DNA from: Candidatus Schekmanbacteria bacterium
Lineage (GTDB): Bacteria > Schekmanbacteria > GWA2-38-11 > J061
DNA: 64,000 bases
Reading direction: 5' to 3'
Assembly (NCBI GenBank): GCA_016219965.1
Contig: JACRJM010000007.1
Coordinates: 372,001-436,000 of the forward strand
Part shown: in pieces, positions 44,752 to 56,152 of the stretch
Layout of the letters: the number at the start of each line of letters is the position of its first letter
Numbering within the stretch: position 1 is the stretch's first letter
Program-made: the position numbers and the translations under genes
Notes under the pieces: model-generated
Database searches by the model: none
Seen by the model: the letters and a program-made list of their open reading frames with translations, nothing else
Told to the model about the DNA's origin: nothing

Positions 44752-45862
44752 TTACCCTTGCTTATTTCCTGAAAACTTTAAAAGGTATGTGTCTATAAAC
44801 TTGTCTAACTCTCCATCAAGGACAGCGTCAGCATTGCCTGTTTCAACGTCAGTGCGGTGGTCCTTTACCATCCTGTAAGGGTGGAGCACATAAGACCTTA
44901 TCTGGCTCCCCCATGCAATATCTTTTTTCTGGCTGTGGAACTCGTCCATCTTCTCTTTATCCTGTTCAAGCTTCAGCTCATAGAGCTTGGACCTCAATAT
45001 CTTCATCGCCGTAACCTTGTTCTGATACTGCGACCTTTCGTTCTGGCAGGCGACAACTATATTGGTAGGAAGATGGGTTATCCTCACCGCAGTGTCTGAT
45101 TTGTTTACATGCTGGCCTCCCGCACCTCCTGCCCTGAATGTATCAACTTTGAGTTCGTCATCCTTTATCTCGATCTCAGCATCATCTTCAATTTCTGGAA
45201 TAACAAATACGGACACAAAGGAAGTGTGACGCCTTTTATTGGCATCAAAGGGAGATATCCTTACAAGCCTGTGTACGCCGCTTTCAGCTTTAAGATATCC
45301 ATAGGCATACTCTCCCTTGATGGAGATAGTTGCGCTTTTAACACCCGCCTCTTCTCCGGGGAGCATGTCGTTTATCTCGACCGAATATCCTCTTCTCTCT
45401 GCCCATCTTATGTACATCCGCATCAGCATCTGCGCCCAGTCCTGCGACTCGGTGCCGCCTGCGCCCGGGTGAATGGTTAGAATGGCATTGCTTGAATCAT
45501 GCTCACCCGAGAGGATGAATTTGAGTTCGCTTTTGGAAAGTTCTTCTTCAAGTGCGGCTATCTCAACGGCAAGCTCTTTTTCCATGACTTCATCAGGCTC
45601 GCTGCGCACAAGCTCGTAGAGTTCTGAGGCATCCTTGTATCTTCTCCAGAGTTTGTCCCATTCCTGGACAACCCTGTCTATCCCTTTTCGTTCAGCAAGG
45701 ATTTTCTTTGCCCCCTCCTTGTCCTGCCAGAAATCACCGGTGCCTATAAGGCCCTCAAGCTCTTCAAGACGGATTTTCTTGGATGGGAGGTCAAAGATGC
45801 CTCCCGAGATCATCTATTCTGCGCGCGATGTTCTCTATCATCTGTATTGTGCCGTATTCCAT
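44752..45862 (-). CDS. prfB: Peptide chain release factor 2 with programmed +1 frameshift
   Basis: The gene needs two frames. Zero frame: ATG 45862 encodes 23 residues (MEYGTIQMIENIARRIDDLG, then RHL) up to an in-frame TGA at 45793-45791. A +1 shift at the CTT before it continues into DLPSKKIRLEEL to the stop at 44752, giving about 369 residues, close to the 365 of E. coli RF2. The SPF motif (HRLVRISPFDANKRR) is the stop-codon reader of RF2, and GGAGGQHVNKSD is the catalytic GGQ loop. RF2 controls its own synthesis through this shift. AAGGGA lies upstream of the ATG. Confidence 0.96.
45790..45805 (-). promoter_or_regulatory. RF2 programmed +1 frameshift signal
   Basis: On the - strand: GGGAGG-CAT-CTT-TGA-C. 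A Shine-Dalgarno-like GGGAGG stands 3 nt before the slippery CTT, and the stop TGA is followed by C, as in the known RF2 signal (AGGGGG-TAT-CTT-TGA-C). All required elements and spacings are preserved. Confidence 0.95.
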
Positions 45863-45879
45863 AAACTGCTAATCCCTTC

Positions 45880-46674
45880 TCATCTTAAAAATATTATACA
45901 TATATACCATACAGGCGCTGTAAAAAGAAGCGCATCTATTCTGTCGAGTATCCCTCCATGCCCGGGGAAGATTGAGCCTGAATCCTTTACCCCAACACCT
46001 CTTTTAATGATTGATTCAAGAAGGTCGCCGGCAGTGGCTGAAACGGAAATCGCTATTCCGAAAATAACGGCCTGCCACAAGGCAATTATGCCGATCCCCC
46101 ACCATATGAGGAAAGCCGCAATAGTCAGCAATATCCCCCCCATGAGTCCCTCAATGGTCTTGTTAGGGCTTATAAGAGGAGCAAGTTTTCTTCTCCCGAA
46201 TTTTTTCCCGGCAAGATAAGCGCCTGTATCGCTTGCCCATGTTGCCATGAGGAGTATGTATATGAAACTCAACCCGCCGTCTATTCTTCTGATGTTAATC
46301 AAACATCCAACAGGGAAAGTTATATAAACAATGCTGAACAGGGAAAAAACAACGGAATAAACAGAATTCATAGGGCCTTTGTAAAAAACCATCTTCAGAA
46401 CCGAGACGATTATGACGCATAAAAAATATGAAAGCAGGACAAGCCATATTCTTCCGCTGTAAAAACCATAACAGGCTCCGACTCCGCATAACATGACCGG
46501 AGCTAAAGACAGATCAACTTCAAGATTCTTAAAAAGGGTCTTTAATTCATAAAGAGAAATGATGCTGACCAGGGTGACAATAATGGAAAATACCGCAAAG
46601 CCCCCAAATTCAAGGAGGAGCATGAGCGCTGCCACCAATATGAGGGCTGTCGTGTACCTTCTGATTTCGCTCAT
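45880..46674 (-). CDS. cdsA: Phosphatidate cytidylyltransferase
   Basis: A 264-residue inner-membrane enzyme making CDP-diacylglycerol. The C-terminal signature SIIKRGVGVKDSGSIFPGHG followed by GILDRID is complete. About eight hydrophobic segments. It starts 30 bp after uppS, the usual gene order in bacteria (frr-uppS-cdsA). Confidence 0.94.
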   Translation of the reverse strand: MSEIRRYTTALILVAALMLLLEFGGFAVFSIIVTLVSIISLYELKTLFKNLEVDLSLAPVMLCGVGACYGFYSGRIWLVLLSYFLCVIIVSVLKMVFYKGPMNSVYSVVFSLFSIVYITFPVGCLINIRRIDGGLSFIYILLMATWASDTGAYLAGKKFGRRKLAPLISPNKTIEGLMGGILLTIAAFLIWWGIGIIALWQAVIFGIAISVSATAGDLLESIIKRGVGVKDSGSIFPGHGGILDRIDALLFTAPVWYICIIFLR

Positions 46675-46704
46675 AGCGCGATGATTTCTTTTATAGGTGT
46701 AATA

Positions 46705-47454
46705 TCAGTATATGAAAACTTTTTTCTTTTCCTGTATCTGTTCACCTGTGAGCCCGAACCTTCTTTCTCTCTTTTGATAATCCTCTATGGCGGCAAACAG
46801 ATGCTCTTTTTTAAAATCAGGCCAGAGGACTGGAGTGATCCATATCTCAGAGTACGCGGACTGCCAGAGAAGAAAATTGGATATCCTCATTTCCCCGCTT
46901 GTGCGTATCATAAGATCCGGGTCAGGAAGCCCGGCAGTATAAAGGTTGTCCGTTACCTCTTTCTCATCAATATCGGAGACATCAATTTCTCCATTTTTGA
47001 CCCTTGCAGCTATCTTCTTTATGGCATCAACTATCTCTGCGCGGCTGCCGTAGCTCAACGCGAGATTTAATATCATCCCATTGTTAGATGATGTCTTTGA
47101 GATAACGTTATCGAGGATAAGCCGTACATCGGAGGGGATAAGCTCAAGTCTGCCGGAAGCGATGAGCCTCACATTATTCTCCTGCATCTCTTCAAACTCT
47201 TCAATGAGGAACTGTTTTAAGAGCATCATGAGAGCCTTCACTTCGGCACGGGGTCTTTTCCAGTTTTCAAGTGAAAAAGTATACAGCGTCAGGACATCCA
47301 CATTGAGTTCCCGGCATGTCATTACGACAGTCCTCACGGTTTCCGTAGCACGTCTATGACCCTGGATGCGGTTGAGCCTCCTTTGCTTTGCCCACCTTCC
47401 GTTCCCATCCATAATAATAGCAATATGTGACGGGATTTTCCGCTCTCCTTGCAC
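46705..47454 (-). CDS. uppS: Undecaprenyl diphosphate synthase (isoprenyl transferase)
   Basis: A 249-residue cis-prenyltransferase. HIAIIMDGNGRWAKQR carries the catalytic Asp, followed by GHRRATETVR, TLYTFSLENWKRP and the C-terminal DLMIRTSGEMRISNFLLWQ motif. It supplies the lipid carrier for peptidoglycan and glycan synthesis. Confidence 0.95.
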   Translation of the reverse strand: MQGERKIPSHIAIIMDGNGRWAKQRRLNRIQGHRRATETVRTVVMTCRELNVDVLTLYTFSLENWKRPRAEVKALMMLLKQFLIEEFEEMQENNVRLIASGRLELIPSDVRLILDNVISKTSSNNGMILNLALSYGSRAEIVDAIKKIAARVKNGEIDVSDIDEKEVTDNLYTAGLPDPDLMIRTSGEMRISNFLLWQSAYSEIWITPVLWPDFKKEHLFAAIEDYQKRERRFGLTGEQIQEKKKVFIY

Positions 47455-47479
47455 TTTCTCAGTCCCCCATAAAGAAAGT

Positions 47480-47515
47480 CAAAAAGGGCGAAGAAAATTC
47501 AACCTTCTTCGCCCT
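47480..47515 (-). terminator. Intrinsic terminator between ferredoxin and uppS
   Basis: An 11-bp perfect stem AGGGCGAAGAA/TTCTTCGCCCT (47485-47495 and 47505-47515) with a 9-nt loop is followed by T5 on the - strand. It ends the rpsB-to-ferredoxin transcript, so uppS likely has another promoter or relies on read-through. Confidence 0.85.
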
Positions 47516-47535
47516 CCTGATATATTTGCCTTGCT

Positions 47536-47703
47536 TCACGCCCCTGGCTTAATAGCATCAACCGGGCAAGACTCAACACATGTAGCGCAATCCGTACATG
47601 AATCATTGATTTTATATACATCTCCAGCTTCTTCGATAGCCTGAACAGGACATACCTCTGCACATGTCCCGCATGCGATACATTCATCTGTAATTACGTG
47701 CAT
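47536..47703 (-). CDS. Small 2[4Fe-4S] ferredoxin
   Basis: About 55 residues with two classical cluster motifs, CIACGTCAEVCP and CTDCATCVESCP, each C-x2-C-x2-C-x3-C-P. Size matches clostridial-type ferredoxins. ATG 47703 has GGAGG upstream with about 10-nt spacing. It is the last gene before the terminator and follows frr. A low-potential electron carrier; this suggests anaerobic or microaerobic metabolism. Confidence 0.92.
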   Translation of the reverse strand: MHVITDECIACGTCAEVCPVQAIEEAGDVYKINDSCTDCATCVESCPVDAIKPGA

Positions 47704-47745
47704 TGCATTTCCACCTCCTTCCAAATATCTTTTAAATTAACAAAA

Positions 47746-48303
47746 TCAAAACTTCATTATTTCATCTTCTTTGTTCTTCAGAATATCATCTATTTTTTTA
47801 ATATATTTGTCTGTCAGCTTTTGCATCTCATCATGCGCTCTGGTGTAATCATCTTTAGAAATTTTACTATCTTTTTCAAGCTTTTTAAGTTTCTCGTTCC
47901 CGTCCCTTCGTTCATTCCGGACTGTCACCCTTTCACGTTCCGCTATCTTTCTCACAAGCTTTACAAGTTCATGCCTTCTTTCCTCGGTAAGCTCAGGAAC
48001 AGGCAGACGTATGACCTTGCCGTCACTGCTCGGTGTAAGCCCGAGGTCTGATTTCATTATCGCCCTCTCTATCTCGGGAATGACAGTAGGGTCCCAGGGT
48101 TGGAGAACGACAAGGCGGTTCTCAGGGATAGATATGGTCGCTACCTGATTAAGGGGAGTCCGTGTGTTGTAGTAGTTGACTTTTATTCCCTCAAAAAGGG
48201 TGACGCTAGCCCTTCCTGTCCTCACTCCTCCAAACTCCTTGACAAGAAAATTAAACGACTTTTCCATTAATTGTTCTACTTCATGCATGACTTCTTTATA
48301 CAT
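47746..48303 (-). CDS. frr: Ribosome recycling factor
   Basis: A 185-residue protein with family segments VRTGRASVTLFEGIKVNYY, TPLNQVATISIPENR, LPVPELTEERRHELVK and ERVTVRNERRDGNEK. With EF-G it splits post-termination ribosomes. Starts 4 bp after pyrH. Confidence 0.96.
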   Translation of the reverse strand: MYKEVMHEVEQLMEKSFNFLVKEFGGVRTGRASVTLFEGIKVNYYNTRTPLNQVATISIPENRLVVLQPWDPTVIPEIERAIMKSDLGLTPSSDGKVIRLPVPELTEERRHELVKLVRKIAERERVTVRNERRDGNEKLKKLEKDSKISKDDYTRAHDEMQKLTDKYIKKIDDILKNKEDEIMKF

Positions 48304-48307
48304 GGTA

Positions 48308-49030
48308 TTACCCCTTGACTAATGTCCCTACACTCTCGCCTTTTATTATCCGCTTGAGGTTTCCGGGTTTGTTAAGGTTAAATACAACAATGCTTACGTC
48401 ATTATCCATGCAAAGCGACACCGCTGTTGCATCCATTACAGCCAGTCTTTTCTCAAGCAGCTGGAGATATGAAAGGGTTTTGAACATCTTCGCTGATTTG
48501 TCTTTCATGGGATCGGAAGTATAAACTCCGTCCACCTTTGTTGCTTTTAGTATTATATCAGCCCTGATCTCAATGGCGCGCAGTGATGCGGCTGTGTCGG
48601 TGGTAAAAAAGGGATTTCCTGTGCCTGCTCCGAAGATGACAACTCTTTTTTTCTCAATATGCCTTATGGCGCGTCTTCGGATATAAGGCTCGGCAACATC
48701 CCTCATCTCTATGGCAGAAAGAACACGGGTAAAAACACCAACATTCTCAAGTGTGCTTTGAAGTGCAAGGGCATTTATTACTGTGGCAAGCATCCCCATA
48801 TAGTCAGCGGATGCACGGTCTTCCATTTCATGGGCTGATGCGCTGACTCCGCGGAAGATATTCCCTCCACCCACCACAATGGCAATCTCAACACCAAGCT
48901 GATGGATGCCCTTTATCTCTAAGGCAATCTTCTTTATGCATTCAAGGTCAATACCATAACCTTTAGTGCCTGCAAGGATTTCCCCTGAAAGCTTTAGAAG
49001 TATTCTCTTATATTTTACCTTTTCAGGCAT
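48308..49030 (-). CDS. pyrH: UMP kinase
   Basis: A 240-residue kinase: [14 protein letters not shown] at the N-terminus, [42 protein letters not shown] and [13 protein letters not shown]. It makes UDP from UMP. Gene order rpsB-tsf-pyrH-frr is the common bacterial one. Confidence 0.96.
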   Translation of the reverse strand: MPEKVKYKRILLKLSGEILAGTKGYGIDLECIKKIALEIKGIHQLGVEIAIVVGGGNIFRGVSASAHEMEDRASADYMGMLATVINALALQSTLENVGVFTRVLSAIEMRDVAEPYIRRRAIRHIEKKRVVIFGAGTGNPFFTTDTAASLRAIEIRADIILKATKVDGVYTSDPMKDKSAKMFKTLSYLQLLEKRLAVMDATAVSLCMDNDVSIVVFNLNKPGNLKRIIKGESVGTLVKG

Positions 49031-49069
49031 AAAAAATTATGATGGGGTTACCCTAATGAATCTTAATCT

Positions 49070-49669
49070 TCAGCTCTCTTCGCCAAGCTGAAAACGAACA
49101 AAACGTTTAACAGAAATATTTTCGCCTGTCTTGGCAATGATGCCGTCAATAATATCCTTAACGCTCTTTTCAGAATCTTTTATGAAAATCTGGTCAATAA
49201 GACAAACCGATTCATAATATTTTTCCAGTTTCCCGTCGGCAATCTTATCCAGTATTTTTTCCGGTTTCCCAGACTCTTTAGCCTGTTCAATGTAAATCCG
49301 TTTCTCCTTTGCCAGCTCTTCAGCGGGAACATCATCTCTTTTTACATACTTTGGTGTAGCAGCAGCGATCTGCATGGCAAGGTCCTTCACAAGTTCCTGA
49401 AACGCCTCGGTTCTGGCAACAAAATCAGTTTCGCAATTCACCTCTATGAGTACGCCTATTTTACCGCCTGCATGTATATATGAGCCGACAAGTCCGTTGG
49501 AAGTTGCCCTTGCAGACCTTTTCTGAGCTGAAGCAAGACCTTTCTTCCTCAGAAACTCGATTGCTTTTTCAAAATCTCCGCCGCTGTTCTCAAGGGCATC
49601 TTTGCAATCAAGCATACCGGCGCCTGTTTTCTCTCTTAGTTCCTTAACTGTGCTTGCTGATACTGCCAT
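49070..49669 (-). CDS. tsf: Translation elongation factor Ts
   Basis: A 199-residue protein, the shorter form of EF-Ts. It has VKELREKTGAGMLDCKDAL, the ANG-type SNGLVGSYIHAGGKIGVLIE segment and ETDFVARTEAFQEL. It exchanges nucleotide on EF-Tu. Confidence 0.96.
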   Translation of the reverse strand: MAVSASTVKELREKTGAGMLDCKDALENSGGDFEKAIEFLRKKGLASAQKRSARATSNGLVGSYIHAGGKIGVLIEVNCETDFVARTEAFQELVKDLAMQIAAATPKYVKRDDVPAEELAKEKRIYIEQAKESGKPEKILDKIADGKLEKYYESVCLIDQIFIKDSEKSVKDIIDGIIAKTGENISVKRFVRFQLGEES

Positions 49670-49801
49670 CTTTATCTCCTGATCACATTTATCTGAAAAT
49701 TGTTAATTGAAATCTTAACTGTCGTTAGAGTATTCCTGAAGAAATTCAGGATGTCCTGGCGGTTACATTTTCATAAAAGCAGAGCTGATACAATACACTC
49801 T

Positions 49802-50611
49802 TTATTCAAAATCGCCCACACCTTTTAGCTTTTCTGTCTCCTCAATCTCATCAGTAATTTCATCTGCAATACTGTCCGCCTGCACAGCATCAGCTTCCTT
49901 TTTTTCCTCTTCGAAGGTTCTTTCAGTGATAAAAGTTCTTCCCTCAAGGACAGCATCAGCCATTTTCGATGAAATAAGTTTTATTGACCTTATGGCATCA
50001 TCGTTACCGGGGATTATGTAATCAATGAGATCAGGATCGCAGTTAGTATCAACAAGGCCTACAATCGGTATCCCCATTGTTTTGGCTTCATTGACCGCTA
50101 TTCTTTCTTTCCTCGGATCTATAACGAACAGAACATCAGGGAGCCTATCCAGAGTTTTTATACCGCCGAAGTAGCGTTCAAGCTTGATACGTTCCCTCTC
50201 AAGCTTTATCGCATCTTTTTTCGACATTGCTTCATAAATGCCCGCTGATTTCATTTCTTCTATTTCATTAAGTTTTTTTGTACTTTTCGATATGGTCTGG
50301 AAGTTTGTGATTGTACCGCCAAGCCATCTTTCCGTTACAAATGAACAGCCGGCCCTTTCAGCTTCTTCCCTTATAATAAGGGATGCCTGCTTCTTAGTGC
50401 CGACGAAAAGGACATTACCGCCTGTTGCAACAGTATCTCTCACGAATTTAAAAGCTTCTTTAAAAAGCCTTAAAGTCTTCTGGAGATCTATAATGTAAAT
50501 ATCATGCTTTGCACCGAAAATGTATTTCTTCATCTTCGGGTTCCATTTTTTTGTCTGGTGTCCGAAATGCACACCGCTTTCAAGAAGGGCTTTCATAGAG
50601 ATTGTACTCAA
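49802..50611 (-). CDS. rpsB: 30S ribosomal protein S2
   Basis: A 269-residue protein with [46 protein letters not shown] and [20 protein letters not shown]. Starts at TTG 50611 with AGGAG 7 nt upstream; a C-terminal acidic extension of ~40 residues follows the usual end. First gene of the translation operon. Confidence 0.96.
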   Translation of the reverse strand: MSTISMKALLESGVHFGHQTKKWNPKMKKYIFGAKHDIYIIDLQKTLRLFKEAFKFVRDTVATGGNVLFVGTKKQASLIIREEAERAGCSFVTERWLGGTITNFQTISKSTKKLNEIEEMKSAGIYEAMSKKDAIKLERERIKLERYFGGIKTLDRLPDVLFVIDPRKERIAVNEAKTMGIPIVGLVDTNCDPDLIDYIIPGNDDAIRSIKLISSKMADAVLEGRTFITERTFEEEKKEADAVQADSIADEITDEIEETEKLKGVGDFE

Positions 50612-50737
50612 AAACTGACTCCTTTCTTTATAGTCTAGTTAAAAGGTTGCTTTTCTGCTAACTAATCTAAGTTAAAGTTTTAATCCTGTATCCCTACCAC
50701 AACGATATTTTTTTGCAAGTAAAAATAGAGCCTTTAC

Positions 50738-51196
50738 TCAGTATGCTCCGTTAAAATAGTCTTCCAGTATTTTCCCATGGTCAAAAACTATCGGACTCGG
50801 AAGGGTGTTAGAGCTAAAGAGACATGCCTCCTTGGCATCGCTGTCGGCCTTGAGTTTTCCCCCCATTGCCCTGGCTATGAAAACAGTAGATATGTTGTGC
50901 TGTCTTTCATCCCGCAATGGGTCTGAATACGTATGGAACTGCCTTATAAGTTCAACATCAAGAGATGTCTCTTCTTTGGCCTCCCTTACAGCACATGCCT
51001 CAAGGGATTCCCCATAGTCGAGATAACCTCCGGGGATTGCCCATCCTACAGGAGGGTTTTTGCGCTTAATAAGCACAATCTTCTTTTCCCCTCCCGCGCC
51101 AGCCACCTCTATTATGATGTCAACCGTCGGTACGGGATTTTTAAAAAGCTCTACTTTCCCGCCACAATCCGGACAGCATATCCACTTCTCTGTCAA
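50738..51196 (-). CDS. NUDIX hydrolase with zinc ribbon
   Basis: A 152-residue protein. An N-terminal [11 protein letters not shown] precedes the Nudix box [20 protein letters not shown] and ETSLDV (G-x5-E-x7-REUxEE). Substrate unknown (nucleoside diphosphate derivatives likely). It starts 2 bp after ppdK. Confidence 0.87.
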   Translation of the reverse strand: MTEKWICCPDCGGKVELFKNPVPTVDIIIEVAGAGGEKKIVLIKRKNPPVGWAIPGGYLDYGESLEACAVREAKEETSLDVELIRQFHTYSDPLRDERQHNISTVFIARAMGGKLKADSDAKEACLFSSNTLPSPIVFDHGKILEDYFNGAY

Positions 51197-51198
51197 TT

Positions 51199-54030
51199 CT
51201 ATTTCTTCTCTTTAAGCGTTGCCTGTGCAGCAGCAAGCCTTGCGATAGGCACCCTGAAAGGCGAACAGCTTACATAGTCAAGCCCTATCTTGTTGAAAAA
51301 CTCTATTGAATCAGGGTCTCCTCCATGTTCACCGCATATGCCTATCTTTAATGTATGCTTTGTGGAACGCCCTTTTTCTACCCCTATGCGGACAAGTTCT
51401 CCCACACCGCGCTGGTCTATTGTAGCAAAGGGATCCTTATCCATGATCCCTGCTTCCATATAGTATTTTAGGAATTTCCCTGAATCATCGCGTGAAAAGC
51501 CGAGAGTTGTCTGGGTCATGTCATTGGTTCCGAAGGAGAAGAATTGCGCCTCTTTAGCAATCTCATCAGCCGTAATAGCCCCGCGGGGAAGCTCTATCAT
51601 TGTCCCTACAAGATATTCGATCTTGACCTTCTTCTCTTTCATTACCTTTTCCGCTTCATCAACAACTATCTGTTTCTGGGCTTTAAGCTCTGAAACATTG
51701 CCAACGAGCGGTATCATTATCTCAGGGACTACATTTATCTTCTCCTTTGCAAGTTCACAGGCTGCAAGAAATATTGCCCGTGCCTGCATCCTTGTGATCT
51801 CAGGATATGTTATGCCAAGCCTGCATCCCCTATGCCCCAGCATCGGATTGAACTCATGGAGTTCTTCGACTCTCTCAAGGAGAGACTCTTTTTCTTCTAT
51901 CTTTGACTTGTTCTTCTTTTCTCCAAGAGCCTTTAAAGTTGCAACCTCAACCATGAGCTCTTCGCGCTTGGGAAGGAATTCATGGAGCGGCGGATCAAGG
52001 GTCCTGATAGTCACAGGCATCCCCTTCATTTCTTTGAATATCCCGTAGAAATCCCCTTTCTGCATGGGGAGGAGTTTTGCAAGTGATTCCATATAATCCT
52101 TTATTGAGGAACGGTATTCTGTCTCAACTTCCTTGATATTGTTCTTTATCTCTTTTGCTTTTTCATTGTTTGATTTTTCAAGCTCTTTTTTAAGTTCCTC
52201 TAATATATCAATCCCTCTTTGTCCTTTTGCAGCTGAAAGTATCATCTTTACAACGATAGGTATCCTTTTCTCTTCGAAGAACATATGCTCTGTCCTGCAA
52301 AGTCCGATTCCCTTTGCGCCGAATGCCCTTGCCACCATCGCATCAGTCGGGGTATCTGCGTTTGCCCTTACATTCATCCTCTTTACTTCATCTGCCCATG
52401 TGAGGAGTTTGTCAAAGTAACCGTATATCTTGCTTTTTTTGGCATTCAATTTTCCGGTTACAACCCTGATAATCTCAGATGGTATGGTAGGCATATTTTC
52501 AAGGAACACTTCGCCTGTCGTACCTTCTATTGAGATAAAATCTCCCCTTTTCTTATGCATTCCGCCAATGGTGAGCTTTCCGGCTTTAATATCTATCTGA
52601 AGCCCGCCGCATCCGACAACACTGGGCTTTCCCATCTGTCTGCCGACAACAGCCGCATGTGAGGTCATTCCTCCGGTTGCAGTCAATACGCCCTCTGAAA
52701 CATGCATTCCATGAATGTCATCAGGAACTGTTTCCATCCTGACAAGGACGATTCTTTTCCCTTTCTTTGCCCATTCAACAGCCTCTTCAGCGGTGAAAAC
52801 TATATGGCCGGCGGCAGCACCCGGAGATGCCGGAAGACCCTTGCCTACAGCTTTTGCCCTGGCTCGTTTTACAGGATCAAAAACAGGGTGAAGAAGCTGT
52901 TCAATGGCTGAAGGATGAATCCTTCCCACAGCTTCCTCTTTTGTTATAAGTCCTTCTTCAACCATATCAACTGCAATCTTTACCGCCGCAAGACCAGTCC
53001 TTTTCCCGCTGCGTGTCTGAAGCATGTAGAGTTGTTTATCCTGTATGGTAAACTCAAAATCCTGAATATCCCTGTAATGTTTCTCAAGCCTTGAAGTTAT
53101 CTCCCTGAGCTCGCCAAATGCCTGAGGCATTACTTTTTTCAGTTTCTCGATAGGCTGGGGGGTTCTGATTCCTGCCACGACATCTTCTCCCTGTGCATTG
53201 ACAAGGAATTCCCCGTAAAATTCTTTCTCACCTGATGCAGGGTTCCTTGTAAAACCAACGCCGGTCGCAGATGTGTTCCCGAGGTTTCCGAATACCATTG
53301 CCTGCACATTGACAGCAGTACCGAGGTCTTCAGATATGTTATTAAGCTTCCTGTAGGTCTTTGCCCTTGGGTTGTGCCATGATTTGAAAACCGCTTCAAT
53401 CGCCATTGAAAGCTGTACCTTGCAGTTTTGAGGAAAGATAATTCCTGCAACCCGTTTTATCTCTTTCTTGTAATCCTTTACGATTTCCTCAAGGTCAGAA
53501 GCCGTAAGATCAACATCAAGTTTTATTTTTTTTGCATTCTTCTTTCTCATGAGTATATGTTCAAAGACATCCTTATCTATTCCAAGAACCACGTTCCCGA
53601 ACATCTGGATGAATCGTCTGTAGCTGTCATAGGAAAAACGTTTGTTGCCTGTCCTGGAAACAATGCCGTCAACAGTCTTATCATTTAACCCGAGGTTCAG
53701 TATTGTATCCATCATACCAGGCATGGAAAACTTGGCGCCTGAACGAACTGAAAGCAGCAAAGGAGATTTTTCATCCCCAAGTGTAGAGCCAAGCGAATCT
53801 TCGAGCTTTTTCAATGCCTCGTCAATCTCCCACCTTATCCTCTGGCTGAGCGTCTGGTTGCTCTCGTAGTAGCTTTTACAGACCTCAGTCGTTATTGTAA
53901 AACCTGGCGGAACAGGTATTTTTGCATTTGTCATCTCTGCGAGCCCCGCACCTTTTCCACCGAGCAGGTCCTTCATTCCGCCAGTACCCTCGGCCTCTCC
54001 ATTACCAAAAAAATAAACATATTTTCCCAT
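51199..54030 (-). CDS. ppdK: Pyruvate, phosphate dikinase
   Basis: About 943 residues. The N-terminal ATP-grasp domain begins [20 protein letters not shown]. The phosphohistidine domain has [21 protein letters not shown], with the swinging His. The C-terminal TIM barrel has [34 protein letters not shown] and [10 protein letters not shown], including the catalytic Cys. It interconverts pyruvate and phosphoenolpyruvate and is common in anaerobes. Start ATG 54030 has GGAGGAG upstream. Confidence 0.96.
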   Translation of the reverse strand: MGKYVYFFGNGEAEGTGGMKDLLGGKGAGLAEMTNAKIPVPPGFTITTEVCKSYYESNQTLSQRIRWEIDEALKKLEDSLGSTLGDEKSPLLLSVRSGAKFSMPGMMDTILNLGLNDKTVDGIVSRTGNKRFSYDSYRRFIQMFGNVVLGIDKDVFEHILMRKKNAKKIKLDVDLTASDLEEIVKDYKKEIKRVAGIIFPQNCKVQLSMAIEAVFKSWHNPRAKTYRKLNNISEDLGTAVNVQAMVFGNLGNTSATGVGFTRNPASGEKEFYGEFLVNAQGEDVVAGIRTPQPIEKLKKVMPQAFGELREITSRLEKHYRDIQDFEFTIQDKQLYMLQTRSGKRTGLAAVKIAVDMVEEGLITKEEAVGRIHPSAIEQLLHPVFDPVKRARAKAVGKGLPASPGAAAGHIVFTAEEAVEWAKKGKRIVLVRMETVPDDIHGMHVSEGVLTATGGMTSHAAVVGRQMGKPSVVGCGGLQIDIKAGKLTIGGMHKKRGDFISIEGTTGEVFLENMPTIPSEIIRVVTGKLNAKKSKIYGYFDKLLTWADEVKRMNVRANADTPTDAMVARAFGAKGIGLCRTEHMFFEEKRIPIVVKMILSAAKGQRGIDILEELKKELEKSNNEKAKEIKNNIKEVETEYRSSIKDYMESLAKLLPMQKGDFYGIFKEMKGMPVTIRTLDPPLHEFLPKREELMVEVATLKALGEKKNKSKIEEKESLLERVEELHEFNPMLGHRGCRLGITYPEITRMQARAIFLAACELAKEKINVVPEIMIPLVGNVSELKAQKQIVVDEAEKVMKEKKVKIEYLVGTMIELPRGAITADEIAKEAQFFSFGTNDMTQTTLGFSRDDSGKFLKYYMEAGIMDKDPFATIDQRGVGELVRIGVEKGRSTKHTLKIGICGEHGGDPDSIEFFNKIGLDYVSCSPFRVPIARLAAAQATLKEKK

Positions 54031-54046
54031 GCTCTCCTCCAAAAAT

Positions 54047-56152
54047 TTAATTATTCTTACCAGGAGAAATCTGCCTGAAATCAGCTATATCTGAAAAAAG
54101 CCTGACAATACGCCGCAAGATATTGAGGCGGTTGTTCTTTAACGCCTCATCTTCGGCCATGACAAGCACCTCATCAAAGAACCTGTCAATATCTTCTTTA
54201 ATACTGCACACTATCTTAAGTGCTCCGTAATAGTCAAACACAGCAAGTGCTGTGCGGCTTTTATTTTCCACCCTCTCTACTGACGCGAAAAGAATTTTCT
54301 CACCTTCGTCCGTTAACAGTTGAGCCTTTACAGAACCCTCTCCGCAATCCCCCTGAGGTATAATTCTCATGGCTCTTTTAAAGGCAATTGAAAGAGACTC
54401 AAACCAGGGTTCAATCCGAAGTCTTTCAAGCGCTTCAACTCGTTGCGTAGCATCGTTAATATCATCGAATCTCGCGGCAATCACGGAATTTACTATATCA
54501 GACCGGTAATTTTTAGAATCAAGGATATTCTGGTATCTTGTCATGAAGAAGCTTTTCATCTGAGCTGCTGCCTCTTTCTTTTTCCCGTCATCAATGCCAT
54601 AAAAACTGAGTCCTGCATCGATCAATTCATTGATATCCACAGAAAAGCCTTTTTCTGCGATTATATTGATTATGCCGATGGCAGCACGCCTTAATCCGAA
54701 TGGGTCCTCTGAACCGGTGGGTATAAGTCCAATCGAAAAACATCCTGAAATGGTGTCTATCCTGTCTGCAATTGCAAGAACTGCTGACTCTGGAAAACCG
54801 GGGAGACTGTCAGTTGAAAAACGGGGAAGGTAATGTTCAAACACTGCATCGGAAACTTTCCGCACCTCTCCCTGCCGGAAAAAGTATTCCCGTCCCATAA
54901 TTCCCTGAAGCTCAGGAAACTCTTTTACCATATCAGTTAAGAGGTCGTTTTTGCATAATAAAGCCGCTCTTTCGCAAACTGATGAATCAAAATTCTGAGA
55001 AAGATTTTTTATTATACCAGATGAAAGCTTTCCTGCAATTCCTTTAATGCGATGCACTTTATCATAGATGCTGCCGAGCTTTTCAAGGAATACAACCCGC
55101 TTTAATTCATCAATCCGTTCTGCAAGAGGTACTTTTAAATCTTCCTCGAAAAAGAACATTGCGTCTGCCAATCTAGCACGAAGCACCCGTTCATTGCCAT
55201 TTTTAATATTCCCGGAAACATCCTTGTCCCTATCATAGGTTGCGGCAAAGGCATTGAGAAGGCGTCCTTCTCCATCTTTTCCGGTTCCTTTAACTGCAAA
55301 ATACATCTGCTGTTTCTGCATGGGGCACAAAAGGACTTCGTCAGGGAGAGCAAGATATTTTTCAGGAAAATGACCTGCAATGACGCCCGGGTATTCAGCC
55401 ATATAGGTTAAAAGATTTAGAAGGTCTTCATTCTCAACAAGTGTCCCCCCTGCTTTTATCGCAGCATTGTGGAGATTCTTATTAAGGATTTCTTTACGTT
55501 TATCCTGATTCAGCATCACTCCTGCTTTTTCAAGTTTTTCAGCATAATCTGCAAAGCTTGAGAATTCTATTTTCTCCGGTGCAATGAACCTATGTCCATA
55601 CGTGGCATTGGAACTTACAATATCTTCTATGCTGAAGGAGAGAACATTCCCGTCGAATATGGCTGCTATCCATTTTAAGGGACGGACAAACCTGAAATCA
55701 CCATCACCCCATCTCATTGTCTTGGAAAAGCTGATACCGCAGATTATGTTCTTTGCAATTTGAGGAAGAAGCTCTGATGTTGGGCTTCCCTTATAGAATT
55801 TTCTTGCACAGAGGACTTTTCCCTTGGGACTGTCTATGATTAACAGATCTTTAACATCAACCCCCTGTTTCTTTGCAAAACCATGAGCCGCCTTTGTTGG
55901 GTTCCCTTTATCGTCAAAGGCTATGCTTGCAGGCGGACCTGAAATCTCCTCTTCACGGTCTTTCTGGGTTTGCACTAAATCCGAGACATGAAGAGTGAAT
56001 CTTCTGTGAGTTCCGAATGTATCAACCTTACCAAACTCTATGCCGGCTGCATTTAACTCTTTTTCTGCAAGAGATTTTATCTGCAAAAGCGCATCAGGCA
56101 TAAAGCGCGCAGGGATGTCTTCAGCCCCTATCTCTAAAATGAATTCAGCCAA
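54047..56152 (-). CDS. glyS: Glycyl-tRNA synthetase beta subunit
   Basis: A 701-residue tRNA-binding subunit beginning [16 protein letters not shown], with [31 protein letters not shown] and [13 protein letters not shown]. It forms a heterotetramer with GlyQ and overlaps it by 8 bp. Confidence 0.95.
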   Translation of the reverse strand: MAEFILEIGAEDIPARFMPDALLQIKSLAEKELNAAGIEFGKVDTFGTHRRFTLHVSDLVQTQKDREEEISGPPASIAFDDKGNPTKAAHGFAKKQGVDVKDLLIIDSPKGKVLCARKFYKGSPTSELLPQIAKNIICGISFSKTMRWGDGDFRFVRPLKWIAAIFDGNVLSFSIEDIVSSNATYGHRFIAPEKIEFSSFADYAEKLEKAGVMLNQDKRKEILNKNLHNAAIKAGGTLVENEDLLNLLTYMAEYPGVIAGHFPEKYLALPDEVLLCPMQKQQMYFAVKGTGKDGEGRLLNAFAATYDRDKDVSGNIKNGNERVLRARLADAMFFFEEDLKVPLAERIDELKRVVFLEKLGSIYDKVHRIKGIAGKLSSGIIKNLSQNFDSSVCERAALLCKNDLLTDMVKEFPELQGIMGREYFFRQGEVRKVSDAVFEHYLPRFSTDSLPGFPESAVLAIADRIDTISGCFSIGLIPTGSEDPFGLRRAAIGIINIIAEKGFSVDINELIDAGLSFYGIDDGKKKEAAAQMKSFFMTRYQNILDSKNYRSDIVNSVIAARFDDINDATQRVEALERLRIEPWFESLSIAFKRAMRIIPQGDCGEGSVKAQLLTDEGEKILFASVERVENKSRTALAVFDYYGALKIVCSIKEDIDRFFDEVLVMAEDEALKNNRLNILRRIVRLFSDIADFRQISPGKNN

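Noticed and set aside
50612-50737. Possible -35/-10 promoter and S2 leader upstream of rpsB
   Set aside because: The match (TTGCAA and TAGGGA-like) is too weak to report as a promoter and no known S2 leader structure is visible.
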